A stretch of 64,000 nucleotides of DNA, from positions 1 to 64,000 of the forward strand of contig NZ_JARNTV010000013.1 of the NCBI RefSeq assembly GCF_029433115.1, given 5' to 3'. Positions 53,866 through 63,682 of this stretch are shown here, one piece after another. The DNA comes from Sphingomonas sp. AOB5 (lineage in GTDB: Bacteria; Pseudomonadota; Alphaproteobacteria; Sphingomonadales; Sphingomonadaceae). A program made the translations under genes and the position numbers. Each line of letters opens with the position of its first letter. Positions within the stretch are counted from its first letter, which is position 1. The notes beneath the pieces are model-generated. The model was not told the origin of the DNA. It did no database searches and saw only the letters and a program-made list of their open reading frames with translations.

Positions 53866-55083
53866 ATGCCTGCTTCTTCCGGATTTCGCGCATTGATGGC
53901 GCTGGCCGTCGCGGCGCTCGCGGCGCTGGCCAGCTATCTGCTCAATCATGACGCGCAGGCGGCGCTGCTGGTGCTGGTCGCCGGCGTGGCGGCAGTGCTG
54001 ATCGCGACCGGCGCGGGGGAAGAACCCGATCGTTCGTCTCGCCCTGCCCCCGCGGCAAGCCCCGAGAGCCAGGAACCACCGCTGGCCGAAGCGATGGAGG
54101 CCATTGCCGAGCCGGTGCTGGTGATCGCCGCCAATCGCGTGCTTTCCGCCAATCACGCCGCCCGCGCGCTGCTGGGCCAGCATATCATCGGCGAGGATGT
54201 CCGCCTGGCGATCCGCCACCCCGCCGCGGCCGAACGCCTGCTCAATCCGATCGAGGCAACGCCCGGCGCGCCGATCCATCTGGTCGGCTTGGGCACGCGT
54301 GACCAGCGCTGGGAAATGCGCGTCCGCGATATCGGCCGCCAGCGCATCGTCCATCTGATCGACCGCACCGGCAGCTATACCGCCGAGCGGATGCGTGTCG
54401 ATTTCGTCGCCAATGCCAGCCACGAGCTGCGCACGCCGCTGGCCGCGCTGCTCGGCTATGTCGAAACGCTGCGCGACGATCCCGACACCGAACCGGCGAT
54501 GCGCGACCGCTTTCTGCGGATCATGTTCGACGAGGCACGACGCATGCAGCGGCTGATCGACGACCTGATCTCATTGAGCCGCATCGAAGCCGACAAATAT
54601 CGCAAGCCCGAACAGACGGTCGATCTGAACGCCCTGCTCAAGGAAGTGCTGGAGGAGATCGGCGCCGGGGGCAGCAAGCGATCGGACGATCTGGTGGTCG
54701 ACACCAGCGAAGTCCCTGAAATCCGCGGCGACCGGGTCCAGCTTTCGCAGCTGCTCCACAATATCGTCGGCAACGCCATGAAATATGGCCGCGAATCCAC
54801 GCCGGTCACGCTGAAGCTCCATCCGCGCAGCGACGGCATGGTCCAGCTCAGCGTGGCCGACGAAGGCGAAGGCATTCCGCCCGAACATATCCCGCGCCTG
54901 ACCGAGCGCTTCTACCGCGTCGATTCCGGACGCAGCCGCACGCTGGGCGGCACCGGCCTCGGCCTCGCCATCGTCAAGCATGTGGTCGAGCGGCACCGCG
55001 GCCGCCTCGATATCACCTCGGCCGTCGGCAAGGGAACGACGGTCACCATCCTTCTGCCTGCCCGGACTGTCATAAAGACGTAA
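53866..55083 (+). CDS. phoR: Phosphate regulon sensor kinase PhoR
   Basis: A 405-residue membrane kinase: one or two N-terminal membrane helices, a PAS-like domain (about 75-165), HisKA with H186 in NASHELRTPLAAL, N box LLHNIVGNAMKYG, G1 VADEGEGIP, G2 LGGTGLGLAIVKH. With PhoB (last gene) it switches on phosphate-starvation genes. First of seven co-oriented genes. Confidence 0.94.
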   Translation: MPASSGFRALMALAVAALAALASYLLNHDAQAALLVLVAGVAAVLIATGAGEEPDRSSRPAPAASPESQEPPLAEAMEAIAEPVLVIAANRVLSANHAARALLGQHIIGEDVRLAIRHPAAAERLLNPIEATPGAPIHLVGLGTRDQRWEMRVRDIGRQRIVHLIDRTGSYTAERMRVDFVANASHELRTPLAALLGYVETLRDDPDTEPAMRDRFLRIMFDEARRMQRLIDDLISLSRIEADKYRKPEQTVDLNALLKEVLEEIGAGGSKRSDDLVVDTSEVPEIRGDRVQLSQLLHNIVGNAMKYGRESTPVTLKLHPRSDGMVQLSVADEGEGIPPEHIPRLTERFYRVDSGRSRTLGGTGLGLAIVKHVVERHRGRLDITSAVGKGTTVTILLPARTVIKT

Positions 55084-55084
55084 C
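55067..55084 (+). promoter_or_regulatory. Pho-box-like PhoB binding site
   Basis: CTGTCATAAAGACGTAAC spans the phoR stop codon. Its first ten bases equal the first half of the E. coli Pho-box consensus (CTGTCATAAA); the second half is weaker (KMCGTMAY-like). It lies directly upstream of pstS. Confidence 0.55.
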
Positions 55085-55124
55085 CGTGTTGAAAGAGAGG
55101 CGTTTGCACGGAGGGCCGATTCTC

Positions 55125-56177
55125 GTGCTCCCGGGGAGACCTCACATTCTCGGACGGATCACGCTTTTCGCGGTTGCGGCGCTCGCCCTTTCGGCATGCG
55201 ACGGCAACACGACGCGCGAAATCCGCGTGGTCGGCTCGTCGACGGTGTTCCCGTTCACGACCGCCGTGGCCGAAGCGTTCGTCAACCAGAGCGGCGAGCG
55301 CCGCCCGCCGGTGATCGAATCGATCGGCACCGGCGCGGGCATGAAGCGCTTTTGCGACGGCGTGGGCTGGGAATATCCCGACGCGGTCAACGCATCGCGG
55401 CGGATGAAGAAATCCGAATATGCGCTGTGCGAGAAGAATGGCGTCGGCGAGATCCTGGAGGTCCAGATCGGCGTGGACGGCGTGGCGCTGGCCGAAAGCA
55501 ATCGCGGCCCGAAGCTGAAGCTGAGCAAGAAGGACGTCTATCTCGCCCTCGCCGCCAATCCCTACGGCCGGCCGAACAGCGCGAAGCTGTGGCGCGACGT
55601 CAATCCCGCGCTGCCCGCGATCCCGATCCAGGTGATGGGTCCGCCCTCTACCAGCGGCACCCGCGACGCGCTGGTCGAGCTGATCCTCGAACCCGGCTGC
55701 GCCGAAGCCGATCCGAACGCCAAGGTGCTGAAAAAGGCCAAGGACACCGCGCCTTACGACAAATTGTGCAAGCGGATCCGCGACGACGGCGCCTATATCG
55801 ACAAGGGCGAGAACGACAATCTGATCGTCCAGGGCCTGTCGCAGAACCCCAACGCCATCGGCGTGTTCGGCTATTCCTATCTCGAGGAAAATGCGGACCG
55901 GCTGCACGGCGTGCCGATCGATGGCGTGGCGCCGTCCTATGACAGCATCGCCGGCGGGCAATATCCCGGCGCGCGGCCGCTCTACCTTTATGTGAAGAAG
56001 CGCCATTTGCGCGCGGTGCCCGGCCTTGCCGATTTCCTGCAGTTGTACAGCACCATGTGGGAGCCGGGCGGCAAGCTGATGAAGCGCGGGCTGATCGCCG
56101 CGCCCGAGGCGCTGCGCAAGCATTCGCGTGAGATAATTGCGCAGGGTATTCCGCTCGATCCGGCGGGGCTGCACTGA
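55125..56177 (+). CDS. pstS: Phosphate ABC transporter substrate-binding lipoprotein PstS
   Basis: Binds phosphate outside the inner membrane: VGSSTVFPFTTAVAEAF and ESIGTGAG with the downstream DSIAGGQYP region are PstS signatures; ALALSAC is a lipobox. I chose GTG 55125, because GGAGG lies ten bases upstream and the signal peptide then has a normal 25 residues. GTG 55086 would add 13 residues and would start inside the possible promoter. The stop overlaps pstC (TGATG). Confidence 0.9.
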   Translation: MLPGRPHILGRITLFAVAALALSACDGNTTREIRVVGSSTVFPFTTAVAEAFVNQSGERRPPVIESIGTGAGMKRFCDGVGWEYPDAVNASRRMKKSEYALCEKNGVGEILEVQIGVDGVALAESNRGPKLKLSKKDVYLALAANPYGRPNSAKLWRDVNPALPAIPIQVMGPPSTSGTRDALVELILEPGCAEADPNAKVLKKAKDTAPYDKLCKRIRDDGAYIDKGENDNLIVQGLSQNPNAIGVFGYSYLEENADRLHGVPIDGVAPSYDSIAGGQYPGARPLYLYVKKRHLRAVPGLADFLQLYSTMWEPGGKLMKRGLIAAPEALRKHSREIIAQGIPLDPAGLH

Positions 56178-57553
56178 TGAGCAGTTTCGCCCTTATCTTC
56201 CTGATCGCCGGTCTCGGCCTGATCGCATGGCTCACCGCGCGCGCCCGCGCCGCGCGGTTCGATCGCGGCGGCGCCAAGCGGCTCCATTCGCTGCCGGCCC
56301 AGCATGGCTGGTACGTCGCGATCTGGACTTTGCTCCCTGCGCTGCTGTTCATCACGGTGTGGAATTCGGTCAGCCCGGGGCTGGTCAAGGACGCGGTGCT
56401 TCAGCATCCGGTCGCCGCGCAGCTGCCCAAGTTCGATTTCGAACGCGACGCCCTGCTCGCCGAGGCACGGCGCGTGGCCGAGCATCCCCAGTCCAAGGCG
56501 TTCGATCCGCTGGCGCAGCAGCTTGCCCCGGTCGTGGCCGATGCGCGCAGCCGCTACAACTGGATGGGCACGCTGGCGGCGATCCTGCTCGCGTTCGCAG
56601 GCGCAGCCTATGCATTCACCCGCATTCGCGCCGATTTCCGCGCGCGTTCCCATGTCGAACGCGGCGTGATGGTGATCCTGCTGGTCGCTTCGCTGATCGC
56701 GATCCTGACGACGCTGGGCATCTTCTTGTCGCTGCTGTGGGAGTCGCTACGCTTCTTCCAGATGGTGCCCTTCTGGGATTTCCTGTTCGGCACGCACTGG
56801 AGCCCGCAGGTGATCGACGCCAAGGATCCCGGCGCGTCGCTCGGCGCGGTGCCGCTGTTCTGGGGTACCTTCTTCATCGGCGCGGTGATCGCGATGATCG
56901 TCGCGATCCCGTTCGGCCTGATGAGCGCGATCTACCTGACCCAGTACGCCGCGCCGCGCGTACGCCGCTGGATGAAGCCGATCCTCGAGATCCTCGCGGG
57001 CGTGCCGACCGTGGTCTATGGCTATTTCGCCGCGCTCACCGTCGCGCCTGCGGTGCGCGATCTCGCAGTGATGCTCGGCATGCCCTACGCCTCGTCCGAA
57101 AGCGCGCTGGCCGCCGGTCTGGTGATGGGCGTGATGATCATCCCGTTCGTGTCGTCCATGGCCGACGACTCGATCGCCGCGGTGCCCAACTCGATGCGCG
57201 ACGGCAGCCTCGCCATGGGCGCCACGCCCAGCGAGACAATCACCAAGGTGCTGATCCCCGCTGCGCTTCCGGGCGTGGTGGCAGGCGTACTGCTCGCGGT
57301 CAGCCGCGCGATCGGCGAGACGATGATCGTGGTGATGGCCGCCAGCGGCGCTGCCAACATCACGCTCAACCCGTTCGAAAGCGCCACCACCGTGACCAAG
57401 CAGATCGTCGACCTGCTGACCGGTGAAAGCGAGTTCGACAGCCCCAAGACGCTTGCTGCATTTGCTTTGGGCCTGACGCTGTTCGTCATCACCCTGCTGC
57501 TCAACATCGTCGCGTTGCGCGTCGTGAAGAAGTATCGCGAAGCCTATGAATAG
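56177..57553 (+). CDS. pstC: Phosphate ABC transporter permease PstC
   Basis: A 458-residue inner-membrane permease, longer than the E. coli protein because of an N-terminal membrane segment and extracytoplasmic insert. The permease loop with EILAGVPTVVYGYFA, and SMADDSIAAVPNSMRDGSLAMGA in parts, are typical. It overlaps pstA by eight bases. Confidence 0.94.
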   Translation: MSSFALIFLIAGLGLIAWLTARARAARFDRGGAKRLHSLPAQHGWYVAIWTLLPALLFITVWNSVSPGLVKDAVLQHPVAAQLPKFDFERDALLAEARRVAEHPQSKAFDPLAQQLAPVVADARSRYNWMGTLAAILLAFAGAAYAFTRIRADFRARSHVERGVMVILLVASLIAILTTLGIFLSLLWESLRFFQMVPFWDFLFGTHWSPQVIDAKDPGASLGAVPLFWGTFFIGAVIAMIVAIPFGLMSAIYLTQYAAPRVRRWMKPILEILAGVPTVVYGYFAALTVAPAVRDLAVMLGMPYASSESALAAGLVMGVMIIPFVSSMADDSIAAVPNSMRDGSLAMGATPSETITKVLIPAALPGVVAGVLLAVSRAIGETMIVVMAASGAANITLNPFESATTVTKQIVDLLTGESEFDSPKTLAAFALGLTLFVITLLLNIVALRVVKKYREAYE

Positions 57554-58826
57554 CGCGCTCGATCCGACCCCGACCGACTGGAAGGGCGCAGCGATGCAGA
57601 AGCGCATCCGCCGCCGCTATGCCGCCGAACGCCGCTTCAAGGCGATCGGACTGGCAGCGGTCGTGCTGTCGGCGGCGTTCCTCGCCTTCCTGCTCGTCAC
57701 CATGGCGGCCAATGGCGCACGCGGCTTCATGCGCAGCGAAGTGAAGCTGGAGATGGACTTCCCCGCGCTCGCGCTGCCGGTCGACAAGGCCCAGCTCAGC
57801 ACACCGGGCGCAGATCTGGCGCTGTCCGGCGCCGAGCTGGAGAATGCGGTCAACGGCGCGGCCAGTGCCCAGCATGGCGACGGCGCGATCTCCGACAGTG
57901 CCTGGCTGAAGGTCCGCGACGCGATCAAGGCCGATCCGCTGGTGCTCAGCCGCAAGGAGACCTTCTGGCTTCCCGCCTCGCCCGAGATCGAAGCCGGTCT
58001 GCGTAGCGGTGGCACGGCCGAGGAAAAGGCCGCGGCGCAGAAGCTGGAGTCAGCCGGCGCGCTGCACACCGGCTTCAACGCGGACTTCCTGACCGGCAGC
58101 AACTCGATCGATCCGACCCAGGTCGGCATCTGGGGGGCGCTGAAGGGATCGCTGATGACCATGCTCATCACCTTCCTGATCGCCTTCCCCGTTGGTGTGC
58201 TGTCGGCCGTCTATCTCGAGGAATATGCGCCGAAGAACCGCTGGACCGATCTGATCGAGGTCTCGATCAACAATCTGGCCGCGGTGCCCTCGATCATCTT
58301 CGGCCTGCTCGGCCTCGCCGTGTTCCTCGGCAGCTGGAGCCTGTTCGGATATCAGTTCGGCCCGCTTTTCCCGCGATCGGCGGCTTTGGTCGGCGGTCTC
58401 ACCCTCGCGCTGATGATCATGCCCGTGATCGTCATCGCCAGCCGCAACGCGATGAAGGCGGTGCCGCCCTCGATCCGCGACGCGGCGCTCGGCATCGGCG
58501 CCAGCCGCGTGCAGGTGGTGTTTCACCACGTCATCCCGCTCGCCTTGCCCGGCATCCTGACCGGCACGATCATCGGCATGGCCCGCGCGCTGGGCGAGAC
58601 CGCGCCGCTGCTGCTGATCGGCATGCGCGCCTTCATCGTCCAGCCGCCGAACGGCTTCACCGATCCCGCCACCGTGCTGCCGGTGCAGATCTTCCTGTGG
58701 TCCGACGAAGTCAGCCGCGCCTTTGTCGAGAAGACCAGCGCCGCGATCATCGTTCTGCTGGTGTTCCTGCTCGCCATGAACGGGCTGGCAATCTACCTTC
58801 GTAACAAATTCGAGACCCGCTGGTGA
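57546..58826 (+). CDS. pstA: Phosphate ABC transporter permease PstA (DUF3333 type)
   Basis: A 426-residue permease with an N-terminal DUF3333-like extracytoplasmic domain (residues about 50-175) that is characteristic of alphaproteobacteria. The EAA loop region [23 protein letters not shown] (in parts) and [13 protein letters not shown] follow. It overlaps pstC and pstB. Confidence 0.93.
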   Translation: MNSALDPTPTDWKGAAMQKRIRRRYAAERRFKAIGLAAVVLSAAFLAFLLVTMAANGARGFMRSEVKLEMDFPALALPVDKAQLSTPGADLALSGAELENAVNGAASAQHGDGAISDSAWLKVRDAIKADPLVLSRKETFWLPASPEIEAGLRSGGTAEEKAAAQKLESAGALHTGFNADFLTGSNSIDPTQVGIWGALKGSLMTMLITFLIAFPVGVLSAVYLEEYAPKNRWTDLIEVSINNLAAVPSIIFGLLGLAVFLGSWSLFGYQFGPLFPRSAALVGGLTLALMIMPVIVIASRNAMKAVPPSIRDAALGIGASRVQVVFHHVIPLALPGILTGTIIGMARALGETAPLLLIGMRAFIVQPPNGFTDPATVLPVQIFLWSDEVSRAFVEKTSAAIIVLLVFLLAMNGLAIYLRNKFETRW

Positions 58827-59605
58827 TGACCGAAGCAACCAATCCGGCCCAGCCGAAGATGTCGGCGCGCAACGTCAACGTCTTCTATGGCTCGACCCAG
58901 GCGATCCGCGACGTGTCGATCGATATCGACATGGACAAGGTGACGGCCTTCATCGGCCCGTCGGGCTGCGGCAAATCGACCTTCCTGCGCACGCTCAACC
59001 GGATGAACGATACGGTCGCCTCGGCCCGCGTCGAAGGCGATATCCGGCTGGACGGTGAGGATATCTATTCCGCCGCAATGGACGTGGTTCAGCTGCGTGC
59101 CCGCGTCGGCATGGTGTTCCAGAAGCCGAACCCCTTCCCCAAGTCGATCTACGAAAACGTCGCCTATGGCCCGCGCATCCACGGCCTGGCCGGTTCCAAG
59201 GCCGAGATGGACGTGATCGTCGAGCGCTCGCTGAAGCGCGCAGGCCTGTGGGACGAAGTCAGCAGCCGCCTTCAGGACAGCGGCACCGCGCTTTCGGGCG
59301 GCCAGCAGCAGCGCCTGTGCATCGCCCGGGCCATCGCAGTCGATCCCGAGGTGATCCTGATGGACGAGCCCTGCTCGGCGCTCGATCCGATCGCCACCGC
59401 CAAGATCGAGGAGTTGATCCACGAGCTGCGCGGCAAGTACGCGATCGTGATCGTTACCCACAACATGCAGCAGGCAGCCCGCGTCAGCCAGCGCACGGCC
59501 TTTTTCCACCTCGGTCAGCTCGTCGAATATGGCGTGACCGACGACATCTTCACCGCGCCCCGGATGGAGCGTACGAAGGACTATATCACCGGAAGGTACG
59601 GATAA
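58826..59605 (+). CDS. pstB: Phosphate ABC transporter ATPase PstB
   Basis: A 259-residue ATPase: Walker [11 protein letters not shown] loop VFQKPNPFP, signature [16 protein letters not shown], Walker [13 protein letters not shown] and H loop [11 protein letters not shown] 58826 overlaps the pstA stop (TGATG); GTG 58823 is a less likely start. Confidence 0.96.
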   Translation: MTEATNPAQPKMSARNVNVFYGSTQAIRDVSIDIDMDKVTAFIGPSGCGKSTFLRTLNRMNDTVASARVEGDIRLDGEDIYSAAMDVVQLRARVGMVFQKPNPFPKSIYENVAYGPRIHGLAGSKAEMDVIVERSLKRAGLWDEVSSRLQDSGTALSGGQQQRLCIARAIAVDPEVILMDEPCSALDPIATAKIEELIHELRGKYAIVIVTHNMQQAARVSQRTAFFHLGQLVEYGVTDDIFTAPRMERTKDYITGRYG

Positions 59606-60303
59606 TGGCCACGGGCCACGAGCATACCGTCAAGGCGTTCGACCAGGATATCGGTCAGCTCCGCGCGCTGATCTCCCAGATGGGCGGCCTCGCCGAACAG
59701 GCGATCAGCGATGCGATGACTGCATTGGCGCGCAACGATACCGTGTTGGCGAAGGAAGTCCGCAAGCGCGACAAGCAGATCGACGCGATCGAAGCCGAGG
59801 TGGAGCGCCTCGCGGTGCGCGTGATCGCCCTGCGCGCGCCGATGGCCGACGATCTTCGCGAAGTGGTCGCCGCGCTCAAGATCGCCGCGGTGGTCGAGCG
59901 GATCGGCGACTATGCCAAGAACATCGCCAAGCGCGTGCCGATGATCCATGGCGAGGGCAAGGACCGGATCGAAGCGATCTCGCTGCTGCCCGCGATGGCC
60001 CAGATGGCCAGCGAAATGGTGCATGACGTGCTCGACGCCTTCTCCGCGCGCGATGCCGATGCGGCGGCCCAGGTCCATGGCCGCGACAATGCGCTGGACG
60101 ATTTCTACGACAGCATCTTCCGCACACTGGTCACCTTCATGATCGAGAATCCGCAGACGATCAGCCAGGTTGCGCATCTGCTGTTCGTCGCCAAGAATAT
60201 CGAACGGATCGGCGATCACGCGACCAACGTCGCCGAGATGGTCTATTTCGCCGCGACCGGCCGCTACATCGCCGATCGCGAAGCAGAGCAGGGAGCCGCC
60301 TGA
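59605..60303 (+). CDS. phoU: Phosphate transport regulator PhoU
   Basis: A 232-residue all-helical protein with two repeats (RVIALRAPMADDLREVVAALKI and VAHLLFVAKNIERIGDHATNVAE). It restrains PhoR/PhoB signalling through the Pst transporter. ATG 59605 overlaps the pstB stop; GGAAGG upstream. Confidence 0.95.
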   Translation: MATGHEHTVKAFDQDIGQLRALISQMGGLAEQAISDAMTALARNDTVLAKEVRKRDKQIDAIEAEVERLAVRVIALRAPMADDLREVVAALKIAAVVERIGDYAKNIAKRVPMIHGEGKDRIEAISLLPAMAQMASEMVHDVLDAFSARDADAAAQVHGRDNALDDFYDSIFRTLVTFMIENPQTISQVAHLLFVAKNIERIGDHATNVAEMVYFAATGRYIADREAEQGAA

Positions 60304-60995
60304 TGGCGCGAGCACGCATGCTGCTGGTCGAGGACGATGCCGCCCTCGCCGAACTCGTGACCTATCATTTCCGTCGCGAGGATTTCGACGTCAAGCACAC
60401 CCCGGATGGCGAGGAAGCGCTGCTGCTCGCCAAGGAAGCGACGCCGGACATCGTGCTGCTCGACTGGATGGTCGAGGGTATTTCGGGGATCGAGGTCTGC
60501 CGCCGCCTGCGCCGCATGCCCGAGACCGCGAACATCCCGATCATCATGCTGACCGCGCGCGGCGAAGAAGAGGATCGCGTCCGCGGCCTCGAAACCGGCG
60601 CCGATGATTATGTCACCAAGCCGTTCAGCCCCCGCGAGTTGGTCGCCCGCGTCGGCGCCGTACTGCGCCGCGTCCGCCCGGCGCTGGCCGGCGAAGCGCT
60701 GATCTACGCCGATATCGAGATGGATACGGTGGGCCACAAGGTGCGCCGCGGCGGCGAGTTCGTGCCGCTCGGCCCCACCGAGTTCCGCCTGCTCAAGCAT
60801 TTCCTCGAGCATCCGGGCTGGGTCTTCTCGCGCGAGCGCCTGCTCGACGCGGTATGGGGCCATGACAGCGATATCGAAAGCCGCACGGTGGACGTCCATA
60901 TCCGACGCCTGCGCAAGGCGATCAATGTCGGCAACAAGCCCGACATCATCCGCACGGTGCGCTCGGCCGGCTACGCGCTCGACAGCGGGAACTGA
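60303..60995 (+). CDS. phoB: Phosphate regulon response regulator PhoB
   Basis: A 230-residue OmpR-type regulator: receiver with acidic pair VEDDAA, phospho-Asp D54 in LLDWMVEG, Lys in VTKPFSPRE, and a winged-helix DNA-binding domain (SRTVDVHIRRLRKAI, IIRTVRSAGYAL). Phosphorylated by PhoR; binds Pho boxes. Confidence 0.96.
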   Translation: MARARMLLVEDDAALAELVTYHFRREDFDVKHTPDGEEALLLAKEATPDIVLLDWMVEGISGIEVCRRLRRMPETANIPIIMLTARGEEEDRVRGLETGADDYVTKPFSPRELVARVGAVLRRVRPALAGEALIYADIEMDTVGHKVRRGGEFVPLGPTEFRLLKHFLEHPGWVFSRERLLDAVWGHDSDIESRTVDVHIRRLRKAINVGNKPDIIRTVRSAGYALDSGN

Positions 60996-61002
60996 TCTTC
61001 TT

Positions 61003-61031
61003 AGCCCCTCCTCTTCAGGGGAGGGGCTTTA
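61003..61031 (+). terminator. Terminator of the phosphate operon
   Basis: AGCCCCTCC (61003-61011), loop eight bases, GGAGGGGCT (61020-61028), then TTTAAA. Seven bases after the phoB stop. Confidence 0.85.
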
Positions 61032-61108
61032 AATACGGACCCATTCCCCAACTCCTGCGTTCCCACGCCCGAGCCTCCCCCGCTCGCACAGGATTCAGGA
61101 GATACCCC

Positions 61109-61396
61109 ATGAAGCTGATTGCTCTGGCAGCAGCCTCGTTCGTCGCCTTCGCCGCCCCGGCGATGGCGCAGACCGCACCGGCGCCCGCCGATGAGGTCCA
61201 GACGGTCGACGATCCCAAGGGCGGCTATCAGCCCGCCGCGCCGCTGTTCAGCGCGCCGCCCGCGCCCGGCGCGCAGGTGATCTTCGTGCCCAACACGCAA
61301 ACGCCGACCCAGGCCTATCCGCCGCCCCCGGCCCAGGCGACCTATCCGATCTGCAAGAAGAACCAGTACGACAATTGCCGCCAGCGCGGCGGCTGA
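61109..61396 (+). CDS. Small exported Pro-rich protein, 95 aa
   Basis: Signal peptide MKLIALAAASFVAFAAPAMAQ, then an Ala/Pro/Gln-rich extended segment and a short Cys-containing end (YPICKKNQYDNCRQRGG). No family recognised. Strong AGGAG ribosome site. Confidence 0.6.
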   Translation: MKLIALAAASFVAFAAPAMAQTAPAPADEVQTVDDPKGGYQPAAPLFSAPPAPGAQVIFVPNTQTPTQAYPPPPAQATYPICKKNQYDNCRQRGG

Positions 61397-61512
61397 TTTG
61401 CAGATCGCAGGAGCCGGGGTGGCCATGATGCACCCGGTTCCCCTTTTCGACCCCGTTTCCCTTTTCGAATTGCCGGTATAGGAAGCGCCCCATCATTCTG
61501 GGGACTGCTGTC

Positions 61513-62409
61513 ATGACCATCTCTTTCAAGGACCGTGTCGCGATCGTTACCGGTGCCGGCGGCGGCTTGGGCCGTGCCTATGCGCTCGAACTGGCCCGGC
61601 GCGGCGCGAAGGTCGTCGTCAACGACCTCGGCGGATCGCGCGACGGCACCGGCCATTCGGACGCGGCGCTCGCGGTCGTGAAGGAGATCGAAGCGCTGGG
61701 CGGCGAGGCGATGTCGAACGGCGGCAGCGTCACAGAATATGACCAGATGGTCGCGATGGTCGAGGCGGCCAAGGAACGCTGGGGCCGGATCGACATCCTG
61801 ATCAACAATGCGGGCGTCCTGCGTGACAAGAGCTTCGCCAAGATGGAGCCGGCCGATTTCGATTTCGTCGTGAAGGTCCATCTGATCGGATCGGCCAACT
61901 GCACCAAGGCGGTGTGGGATACGATGCGCGAACAGGCCTATGGCCGCATCCTGATGACCGCGTCGTCCACCGGTCTCTACGGCAATTTCGGGCAGGCCAA
62001 TTATGGCGCGGCGAAGCTCGGCCTCGCGGGTCTGACGAAGACGCTCTATCTTGAGGGCGCCAAGTACAACATCAAGGTCAACACGCTGGCTCCCACCGCG
62101 GGCACGCGCATGACCGAAGACATTTTCCCCGAGGAAGCGTTCAAGGCCTTCTCGCCCGAAAGCGTGGCACCCGCTGCAATATTCCTCGTCTCCGAAGACG
62201 CGCCGACCAACATGATCGTGGGCGCGGGTGCGGGTGTGTTCCAGAGCGCGTACATCACCCTCACCCCCGGCGTCCGCCTTCAGGGTGACGAGCTGACCGC
62301 CGATGGCGTCGCAGCGCACTGGGCCGAAATCACCGACCGTAGCGGCGAGATCGTGCCCAAGTCGGGCGCCGAGCAATCGATGATGATCCTGGGCAAGCTG
62401 CAGGGCTGA
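61513..62409 (+). CDS. SDR-family dehydrogenase, multifunctional-enzyme-type-2-like
   Basis: A 298-residue SDR: GAGGGLGRAYALELARRGAK (in parts: cofactor loop GAGGGLG), NNAGVL, and catalytic YGAAK with the preceding Ser in ASSTG. The sequence VVVNDLGGS and the long tail resemble the hydroxyacyl-CoA dehydrogenase domain of peroxisomal MFE-2 proteins, suggesting a fatty-acid or sterol oxidation role (inference). Confidence 0.9.
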   Translation: MTISFKDRVAIVTGAGGGLGRAYALELARRGAKVVVNDLGGSRDGTGHSDAALAVVKEIEALGGEAMSNGGSVTEYDQMVAMVEAAKERWGRIDILINNAGVLRDKSFAKMEPADFDFVVKVHLIGSANCTKAVWDTMREQAYGRILMTASSTGLYGNFGQANYGAAKLGLAGLTKTLYLEGAKYNIKVNTLAPTAGTRMTEDIFPEEAFKAFSPESVAPAAIFLVSEDAPTNMIVGAGAGVFQSAYITLTPGVRLQGDELTADGVAAHWAEITDRSGEIVPKSGAEQSMMILGKLQG

Positions 62410-62427
62410 TCGGTACGGCCACGTACC

Positions 62428-62447
62428 GTATTGCTTCGGTAATACAC
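62428..62447. promoter_or_regulatory. Dyad operator before 62485 membrane-protein gene (site 2)
   Basis: GTATTGCTTCGGTAATACAC. Outside the central three bases it is identical to 41040-41059. It includes TTGCTT (62431-62436), a possible -35, with TATGCA 17 bases later, and ends 37 bases before the start codon. Confidence 0.6.
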
Positions 62448-62484
62448 CTGTAGTATGCATCCTCCCAACAGAGGAGGATGGCCC

Positions 62485-63606
62485 ATGTATAGCGAAAGCG
62501 ATCTCGCGGCAGCGGTGGAGGCAGGCGTACTCACGCCGGAAGCCGCCGACGCATTCCGCAACCATATCGCCGAAACCCGTTCGGCACCCGCGGTGGACGA
62601 AGAGCATTTCAAGCTGCTCACCGGCTTCAACGACATCTTCGTCGCCATCGCGGCGGCGCTGATGCTGGTCGCGGTCGGCTGGATCGGCGCCTATATCGGC
62701 GGCCATGTCTTCAACGTCGAGCGCGAAGGTCCGGTCGAGATCGGCGCGACGATCGCTGCAGGGGGCTTCAGCGTCGCGATCGTCAGCTGGCTGCTGGCCG
62801 AATATTTCACCCGCCAGCGCCGCATGGCCCTGCCCAGCATCCTGCTGCTGATGGGCTTTGCGGGCGGCATCTTCACCGGCGTCAGCGCGATTTTCGGCGC
62901 GAACACGCCATGGCTCGCGGAAAAGCTGGGCATCGCCTTCCAGGACGAGACCGGCATGAAGCAGCTGATGGGCAGCATCGCGATCATCGTCGGTGTCGTC
63001 ACCGCGATCGCGACCTGGATCCACTGGCGCCGCTTCATGGTGCCGATCACCGTTGCGGTCGGCGCAGTCGCGCTGGTTACCGTCGCCGTCGGCGCGATCA
63101 TGGCCTTCGTTCCGGGTTCGGAAGACTGGCTGAACGCCATCCTGCTCGCCGCCGGCCTGATCGTGTTCACCGTCGCGATGCGCTGGGACATGTCGGACCT
63201 CGAACGCCGCACCCGCCGCAGCGACGTGGCCTTCTGGCTGCACCTCGCCGCCGCGCCGCTGATCGCGCATCCGGTGTTCCACATGCTCGGCGTGTTCGAT
63301 CATGACGTCGGCCTGGGCATGGCCGCGGTGGTGCTGGCGCTCTACGTCGCCTTCGCCTTCATCGCACTGGCGGTGGACCGTCGCGCGCTGCTCGTCTCCA
63401 GTCTCGTCTATGTGCTGTGGGCGATGTACGCCCTGTTCCAGATGACCGGCGCGGTCGAACTGAGCGCGGCGCTGACCGCCCTCGTGATCGGCTCGGCACT
63501 GCTGATGCTCTCGGCCTTCTGGCAGCCGATGCGCCGCAGCGTGGTCGGCCTGCTGGGCGGCCTGCGTGAAAGCCTGCCGCCGACGGCGGAACCGGCCTTC
63601 GCCTGA
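62485..63606 (+). CDS. Polytopic membrane protein, DUF2157-like layout
   Basis: A 373-residue protein: short soluble N-terminal helix (DLAAAVEAGVLTPEAADAF) and about ten membrane helices. The N-terminal helix followed by a helical membrane bundle resembles DUF2157, but I am not sure of the family. ATG 62485 has GGAGG seven bases upstream. Confidence 0.72.
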   Translation: MYSESDLAAAVEAGVLTPEAADAFRNHIAETRSAPAVDEEHFKLLTGFNDIFVAIAAALMLVAVGWIGAYIGGHVFNVEREGPVEIGATIAAGGFSVAIVSWLLAEYFTRQRRMALPSILLLMGFAGGIFTGVSAIFGANTPWLAEKLGIAFQDETGMKQLMGSIAIIVGVVTAIATWIHWRRFMVPITVAVGAVALVTVAVGAIMAFVPGSEDWLNAILLAAGLIVFTVAMRWDMSDLERRTRRSDVAFWLHLAAAPLIAHPVFHMLGVFDHDVGLGMAAVVLALYVAFAFIALAVDRRALLVSSLVYVLWAMYALFQMTGAVELSAALTALVIGSALLMLSAFWQPMRRSVVGLLGGLRESLPPTAEPAFA

Positions 63607-63629
63607 ACCGCAACCAGCTGAAAAACGGG

Positions 63630-63660
63630 AAGGCCCGGGGGGAAACCCCCGGGCCTTTCC
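63630..63660 (+). terminator. Terminator after the 62485 gene
   Basis: AAGGCCCGGGGG (63630-63641), GAAA tetraloop, CCCCCGGGCCTT (63646-63657), TCC. 23 bases after the stop. Confidence 0.85.
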
Positions 63661-63682
63661 TCTCCCGCTCAAGGAAAACCGG

